A stretch of 64,000 bases of DNA from Nemophila menziesii (Eukaryota > Streptophyta > Magnoliopsida > Boraginales > Hydrophyllaceae). Made by a program: the position numbers and the translations under genes. Under the pieces are notes generated by a model that was given only the letters and a program-made list of their open reading frames with translations, did not search any database and was not told the DNA's origin. The stretch spans positions 60,938,154 through 61,002,153 of the forward strand of contig JARWIR010000002.1 of NCBI GenBank assembly GCA_029959085.1, written 5' to 3'. Positions 57,368 through 64,000 of the stretch are shown here, one piece after another. Numbering within the stretch: the stretch's first letter is position 1; the number at the start of each line of letters is the position of its first letter.

Positions 57368-60300
57368 AAAAACAATAAAAAATCATCGGTCCGACATTGA
57401 CCGCCGATAGTAGCCGGAGCTAATTGGAGGCCGCCTTGATTTTTTTTTGTAAAAACTCACTAGAGTTGTCCAGTTTTGACGGCTGAAGTTGACTAGCCAC
57501 CAGCCATGTAGGATAAAATAAATTATTATTTTATTTTATATTTGTTGTATAAGGATATCAAGTCAAAAGCCTATGATAGAAAATATCTTTTGCTTGACTT
57601 AATTTTAGAAATATTATAGCAACTAGGTACTAAGTCAGACAAGATATTTTCCGTATTAGTGAACCGATCAAGCATGACCTTATTAGCGTTGGTTCGGTTG
57701 ATAGGATTCAGTCCGGGTCAGTTCCAATACTGGACTGGGCAAGCTGGCCGCTAACATGGGAAGTGACCTTCATGCAAAAGTATACTATATGTTTCTATAC
57801 TATTTAAAATAACACAATATCATGCAAAATAACATACCTATAAAAAGAAAACATAATGTTTATACAGAAACAAGATCAATGTTTTAAATTTAAAAACATA
57901 GTCTAAGCTAGGCATCTTTCTCTACGCGCCTATGTATGTTGCAGATTGTCTAAATTAGGTCGGGCTGATCGATATAGGAACGACGAGGCTTGCAACCCTG
58001 TCCATCCCAGAGTAACCGCTTATTTCCTAAAAATAGCAAAATACACACAAGCTATAAATTCATATGTGTTATCAAATAAATAGAGAAATACACACAAACA
58101 AAATAGATAAAGCCTAAAAAGATAATCTTTGAAAGATGTGTTGTCAAGTGAAAATTTTAAAATTTTGGTAGGATGATAAGGTATTGATGTAATTGTTTTA
58201 AATGGTGTTAAAAGAAAAATTAAAAAAATTAAGGGACTTAGTTAACATGTAACTAGGCAAACGCTTAGGAGGGAACTAAAAAATACTAATTTTATTCCTA
58301 AAAATAATACATAAACAAATATATATTATGGTCTCCCTAAAATATTTAAAAATATCACTTGGCACCCATTAATTTTTTTCTCATTTTTCCTTCGAAAATA
58401 ATATCTTATATCTTCCTACAATTTTGAGAAATTTCATTTCCCATCGTCTCTATTTTTTTTTAAAATCTCACCTTATCCCCTAAAATATAAAAAATCTTAT
58501 GGACCCCTCCCCCATACCGCACCCAAGGTCAATTTTTTTTTAGGCTTTTCATTTAAATTTTTTATATGGCATTTTTTTCCAATAATAAAATATAGATTAT
58601 TTTGTATAATGTAGCAACTAAGTGTAATTATTTTCATGATAAAGAACCTATAGCGCAGCTTTTGCAAAATATAAAGACCTATATTACAGCTTTTGCATGA
58701 TATAGGAAGCTAGAGTGTAACTTTATACCATGCTCTTTTGTACAATTTTACATATACTTAATAAATTTTTACTCTCCACTAGTTTCTAAATGAGTTTAAG
58801 TTGAATTAGTACACCCAATAGGGGATTCGGGGTATTTTTCTAAGGGGACTAAAATTTAGGCTGGGAAAAATTATCCATTTTACTAAGGTCTTTTCTCTAA
58901 AAAATCAAATAGTTTCTCACTTTACATGGAGGCTAAGGGGCTACACTGCCCCTCCCACCCTCCCCATAGGCTCCCCTTTCCATCCCCATAAATTATTCTT
59001 TATGTTATTTTTTTCTTTATCTAAAAGTTGGAATATCTAGGTTTTTATTAAAAAAACCACTTCACATGATAAACCCCATATGTTAATGGATGTTCATAAA
59101 AAATCTTATAAAACATATTTAAGAACTAAAACATAAAAAATAAATATGATTTTAACCAATACAATTAAAATCATTTATTTATTATAATAAAATAGGGAAA
59201 AAAGCATTTTTCTCTCCAAATCTTACCTTGTAAGAGAAATATAATTATCGAGGACCACTAGTAATGTCCCTTCTAAATTCTTGAAGTGAAATTCCCTATA
59301 ATTCACACATACCGAGAAGTTTAGAGTTGTGTATCGGTGTCGGGTGTTTGGCTTTGTGACGAGTGAGATGTAGGTTTTGAAGTGTGAAAATATTTTAGGT
59401 TTCTTACATATATATACATTTTGATATAGCCTTACATGCCTCCTATTTAGGGTATTTCTAGAGTTTTCCTTTTTATTTTTCTAGGTTAGATATCTTCTCG
59501 AATAAGCTCAATCTATAACTGACGATCTCTTAGAAAATTCTAAAATATTTAGACGAGCCCAATCTGTTATCCTTAGAATTCCAAAATGAGTAAAATGAGT
59601 TTAAATTGACAAACCCAAGATAATTGATATATTTTTCAAACAAGAAAATAAGTTTAATGTTTTGGATTCTTGTTAGGTCTAGACATAATAAAAAACATGT
59701 CAATATTTTTAATTATTATGTTTATTTATATTGGTGGTCGTTTGTTATATGTTTTTTAATGATTTGGTCTAGTGGTTTTGTCTTTTTTCTTAATAAGGTT
59801 TGCCGAAAAAAGACTGACAATGCATTCCCATTTCTAAGTTTATTGAAAAAGATGGCCTCTTGGAGTTCTTTACTTTTATCAACCTATGCCCTTGTTTTTT
59901 TCCTAAATGTTTAAAATCAATTTTATCCTATAATACATTCTTACCTTGTTTATCCTTTCTTATTTTATTTTATTTCAACAAAGATATCAAACATAATTAA
60001 TCACATGTAATTTAGTTAAACGTTTTTCTAAACTGATGTATCCATTTGATACTAATTTTACTAATTTCAAATTTTCAAACTAGCAAAGCTATTGTATATT
60101 CTAATTTAAAGTGTTACTTGGGTTATTTTTCTATTTTGCGTTTATGCAATAAGTTTTTTAAATATAACATTTTTGTAGAAATAGATGTCACGGCAATTCT
60201 AGACTCAATTTTCATTAGGCTACATATTAGATGGAGTAGATCTTGGACGATAGTGTATAAGATTTGAAAATTTGTGAAAGAAAATCCTTGTATTAGGTGA

Positions 60301-60410
60301 TAAAATTGAACTCGTTTCAATGATTTTATCTAAATTCATATATATGAACGATTATACATATCAATACACACCAGATCTAAAACTACGTATATAATCATAT
60401 AAGCACATAA
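57368..60410. other. AT-rich DNA without a recognisable gene
   Basis: 57368-57520 has G/C-richer short repeats (GACCGCCGATAGTAGCCGG) and may be the decayed end of H. Beyond it I see no LTR, coding exon with support or RNA gene. Short frames (for example 59624-59914) are AT-driven and unconvincing. Confidence 0.5.
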
Positions 60411-60625
60411 ATTACACATAATATGTTATGAAACATATTGAATAGAAATTATAGACTTGTTCAAAACTAGAACCTGAATCCATAGTGGCTTCCTTCTCAA
60501 GATCTTCTTTCCTTCTTAAGAATCGTCAGTCACCAAAAAGAGCGGACAGGTAGAAGAAGCAGGAAAATGGGTTAGGGTTTCTACGATTTTTTAGCGACGA
60601 TGATCTCTATATATAGAGAGAGTTG
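60411..60625 (-). other. Possible 5' end of a host gene or gene fragment
   Basis: Minus strand: a TATA-like CTATATATAG (about 60606-60615), then a presumed 5' UTR with the telo-box AAACCCTAA (about 60573-60581) and a pyrimidine-rich stretch. ATG at 60483 opens MDSGSSFEQVYNFYSI, which stops after 23 codons (MDSGSSFEQ may precede an intron). Telo-boxes near start sites are typical of plant ribosomal and growth-related genes. No downstream exon recognised to the left, so this may be a promoter fragment. Confidence 0.35.
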
Positions 60626-62509
60626 AAACTTGGATTGAGAGTTAATATCATCTCGATTGGCCCAAATTCTCGAAATATGAAGTCCATATTTTATACACTA
60701 CCAAATCTTTTCTTTAGCCTAAAATGTAACCACATTAAATGGGTGAATGTGGAAACAAACTTGGCATGCAATGATCAAAAAATAGACTCAAACCTTGTTG
60801 GGTTTCAAATCCACCTTGATCAAATAGTGAAGTCCATTTGTGACCCAATATTGATAGGAAAACAACATGTTTAATATAAACAAACCTACAACAACTTATT
60901 AGGGGCACTACAACCTAATTAAAGCAATAATTATTATAAATATGTGAGGGTAGGGAAGAAATATTTAGCCTACAAATAGTCTTTATTATGCATTACTTTA
61001 AATTATATTCACACCCACTCTAATCTAATCTATACATACTTGAAAAATAAATACTTTCTAAGATAATTTAATAAAGAAGATTTTGCACACGGTGATTGAT
61101 AACTTAGCTTGAGACTATCTTAAAAAAAAGCTAAAAGGATAATTGCTAAGGATTTCTAAGAGCTGAATGATCGCTATAATATAGAAAGCAATATACCTAT
61201 ATCCATGCACATATATATCATAAAACAAGTTTTTTTAAAACAGTCTAGATCTTTAGATGGCCAGAATCATTTCTTTCCCCACTTATCATTAAAACCATAC
61301 ATTAATCATTAATATTTTTAGAAATAATCCTAAATATCTATATAATAAATTAAAATAAAATAAAATAAAATCGTGCTCCTATTAAATCTCCTTAATCTTC
61401 TTATAATTTCTCTGTCATTTTCATTCTGTACTTTGAATGTTAAATAAAAAAATCTCTTTCCACTCACGTTGGAATAGAAAACAAAAACAAAATCTCTTTA
61501 CATTCACCTTCCCACACCAAGCCATTCTCATGCTCGACCATTCTCCACCATCATCAACCGAATTGGCGAATAACCTAAATTAAGGTAAAAAAAACTAATT
61601 TTTACCATGAAACTCTTAAAATTAAATTATTTTTAATCTAATCTCATGTATTTTACAATTTCTAGAATTATTTGATTTAATTATAAATACAATAGTTTTT
61701 TTTGTAAGCAAAATTACAGTTGTGTTGCTTATCATATTTTTATATGAATCCTATAATGGCCATTTTATGACTGAAGGTTTTACCATATGAAAAGTGATGC
61801 GTATGGGTCTCATAATTTTTTGTGACTGTTGGATTGAGTAATTTGGTATTATATTGTATATTTTGAATCGTTTTGTAGTACATAGCCATTTGGCTCAACT
61901 ACTGGAGATGGTCCAGTAGTCAATTCTTATTTTTCAAATAACAATTGTGAGAAATGCTACATTACAACTGCTTTTATTTTTTCTCATTTCTTTATTCATT
62001 CCCTAGTTTAGTTTTTTTACCCAACAAATATATACTATTTACTTTCATAGTTTTTGTAACCATTTATAAGATTACATACATCAAATGTTCCATTTCATAT
62101 TCAAATGTTCTTAAAGCTATATGGTAATTATATGTACCCTTTTAAATTTTTGACCTTTAAGATTTAAAAGATTCGATTTTATGCCTATCTAATAATGAAT
62201 TATTCCTTTTTTTTTATATTTTAAAGAATTTCAGTTCTAGAAGCTCTTAGCTTTCTTAGGTAAGTTTTATTTTGTTGAGTTACAATATTTATTTATGTGT
62301 ATATATATATTTTTTTAAATTTATTAGCCTTTTATATAAAGTGTGGATCTTTAATTTTGTAATTTTGATGTTTAGAGCACTAATTTAACTGAAACGTAAT
62401 AGATATAGTGCTTTTAGATTCTACAAATGAAAACCCCTTAACAGCTATACTTAATGAATTCTACAAAAATTCGAATAAATTGAGTTCGAGATAGAATGGC
62501 TAAGCTTAG
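60626..62509. other. AT-rich DNA without a supported gene
   Basis: Nothing recognised except the first copy of a short dispersed repeat at 61528-61620. An 83-codon frame at 60623-60874 lacks any recognised motif. Confidence 0.5.
61528..61620 (+). repeat. Dispersed repeat, first copy
   Basis: Carries GACCATTCTCCACCATCATC then AATTGGCGAATAACC and TTTTTACCATGAAACTCT, matching 62885-62970. Confidence 0.65.
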
Positions 62510-62612
62510 ATGGACAAAAGCAGCTCGCTATGGTGGAGAAGATCATCAGATAAGAGTCATAGTGGTGAAGGATACAACTATGGATCAATATCTTTTCACT
62601 CGGAAAGATCAG
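62510..62612 (+). other. Possible first coding exon (MDKSSSLWW...)
   Basis: ATG 62510 opens a Ser-rich frame (MDKSSSLWWRRSSDKSHSGE, then YNYGSISFHSERS) that reaches AG|GTTAGT, a good splice-donor match, at 62612/62613. A second ATG frame (ATG 62494) overlaps it. The stretch is less AT-rich than its surroundings. No homologue recognised and no second exon identified, so this is tentative. Confidence 0.3.
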
Positions 62613-62750
62613 GTTAGTCCTTTAAGTTTTTATATGTGTATCCAATTAGCCTGCTTCAATTTCTGATTATAAGGGCATATATAAAATAATTTTTAACAAT
62701 TGCCGATGACCATTTTACTTCTTGACACTCACCTTACCACCACCGAGCCA

Positions 62751-62935
62751 CTCTCTTGTAGAAGAAAACCCCGTCACTCTCGGGGACCATTCTCCAAAAT
62801 CATCAACCCGGCTTGGCGAATAACCCGAACTCAACTTCCCACAACAATCTACTCTCCTGCAGAAGAAAACCGCCACCACTTGGGGACCATTCTCCACTAT
62901 CATCACCCCGGCTTGGCGAATAAACCAAATAATTG
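62751..62935 (+). repeat. Two-copy tandem repeat, 101-bp period
   Basis: Copies start at 62751 and 62852 (CTCTC.TG.AGAAGAAAACC). Both contain GGGGACCATTCTCCA and CCCGGCTTGGCGAATAA. A third partial copy lies 1.3 kb to the left at 61528. Confidence 0.75.
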
Positions 62936-62959
62936 TAAATAAATTATTTTTTACCATCA

Positions 62960-64000
62960 AAACTCTAATTACATTAATTGGAGTATTATCTTGAATGAGT
63001 ATGAATATTATATTGACTTTTGCTCTATAAAGGTTATAAAATTTGCCACTTTTATGTTGCTTTTGTGGTAGGTTGAAATGTTATGCAACATTAATTAAAT
63101 ATTTAGTGGTTGTTTTAAATATGTTAATGCTCCCTAAATACTTCTCTTATTATCCATCCTAAGATAGAAAAGTTAATAGTATAATATAATTTGAAGGTGA
63201 ATAGTTTATGGACGCCATAATTTATATCGTGCGATTTATAGGCAGTGAATTCTATTTATTTTACAATATAGGCATCTACCATGGTAGGGAATTTTGGGCG
63301 TCAATTACATGTATTAATTTTGGTTGTGAGATGTATATTTGTCTATCAGATTAACATTAAAATTCGAACATCTGCTTTTCAAATGGTATAAATTAGTTTG
63401 TAAGATGCGAAAACATATAAATCATATTAATATGTTTATGTTGAATGTTTTATTTTCAAATTCTATGTTCAATTTACAAAATTAAACTTATATTTTATGT
63501 TCAGTCCTTTTCATTTATATATGCTAAAATAGATTTTATTGATCATTCTCATTCTTCTAACCCTGCATTCTCTTTTCACTTATACAAGGTTGTTGTTTCG
63601 ACTGATGATTAATTAGTTCACTAATTAAGAATACGTTTGAACTTTGTTTCTGCACATCTATTCAACTTAGCATAAATTGATTAATGCGGTAGGATTTCCG
63701 CATTAATCTCTTCTTTAACCCATCTTATTACTACACAAAACAATTGAATTTATACCTGATAAGTGTAAGCATTTTTTCAAAAAGTGGTTTGATTGTTGAA
63801 GTGGGTGTGCAATCTTAAAAATAATTTCATGAGTTGTATTGTTAAAAAAATGATAACCTTAAGGGGAATTAGTGTTTCTTTATACCATTAAAAGTGTTAT
63901 TTTAAATGTTATGTGAATCTTATGATGTTTGTGTATTTTTTTCCTTTTGTGACTTAGTTTTAGCATCATATAAGTCAAAAGATCGCAATAAAACATTATT
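62960..64000. other. AT-rich DNA, nothing recognised
   Basis: No open frame, repeat boundary or RNA gene that I can support. Confidence 0.5.

Noticed and set aside
59624..60320. Small AT-rich frames at 59624-59914, 60046-60267 and 60123-60320
   Set aside because: Phe/Ile/Leu-rich translations of AT-rich DNA without motif, splice context or conservation visible here.

Overview
This is plant nuclear DNA, almost certainly from an angiosperm and probably from heterochromatin. About 57 of the 64 kb is one nest of Ty3/gypsy LTR retrotransposons of the Athila type. The type is recognised from the Gag fold, a CCHC knuckle followed by a DCKA(I/V)TLRSGK box, a DLGA protease, FMDD reverse transcriptase, a DX35E integrase, a primer site that nearly matches the 3' end of tRNA-Asp, and an extra ORF after pol (called ORF2 here). 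The species cannot be told from the sequence.

Layout (letters are mine). G (+): decayed LTR and gag, 1-1380. Anonymous AT-rich DNA, 1381-3344. E (-): gag pieces at 3345-3661 and 32233-33149, 5' LTR 33277-35064. F (-) sits inside the gag of E: LTRs 3662-5194 and 30698-32232. Inside F are C (-), 8473-18096, target duplication GGGGT, and A (+), 20065-29077, duplication CTTGT. D (+): interior 35065-38784, its 3' LTR split at 39715/52337 by B. B (+), 39716-52331, duplication GGTGT, is the only element with a complete gag-pol (1875 codons). H (-), the oldest, has LTR piece 52890-53503 and interior to about 57367. Order of events: H, then D into the LTR of H, E into D, F into E, C and A into F, and B into the LTR of D. 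From 57.4 to 64 kb the DNA is low-copy in appearance and AT-rich, with a possible gene 5' end (minus, about 60483-60610), a possible first exon (62510-62612) and a 101-bp repeat.

How it may work. A, C, F, D and H share one layout: where a polyprotein is preserved it is Gag + protease joined directly to the integrase-type GPF tail ending in CWGGY, with no RT, RNase H or catalytic integrase, followed by ORF2. B has everything, and its LTRs closely match those of A. The simplest reading is a long-lived set of non-autonomous elements helped in trans by B-like relatives. Families whose primary sequences have diverged still keep the same non-coding architecture: a terminal stem-loop at the start of the LTR, a hairpin after the gag(-pol) stop, a GC-rich palindrome array before ORF2, an ORF2 stop codon inside an inverted repeat, another hairpin after it, and four or five repeated polypurine boxes. 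That positional conservation of structure is the most interesting signal in the window.
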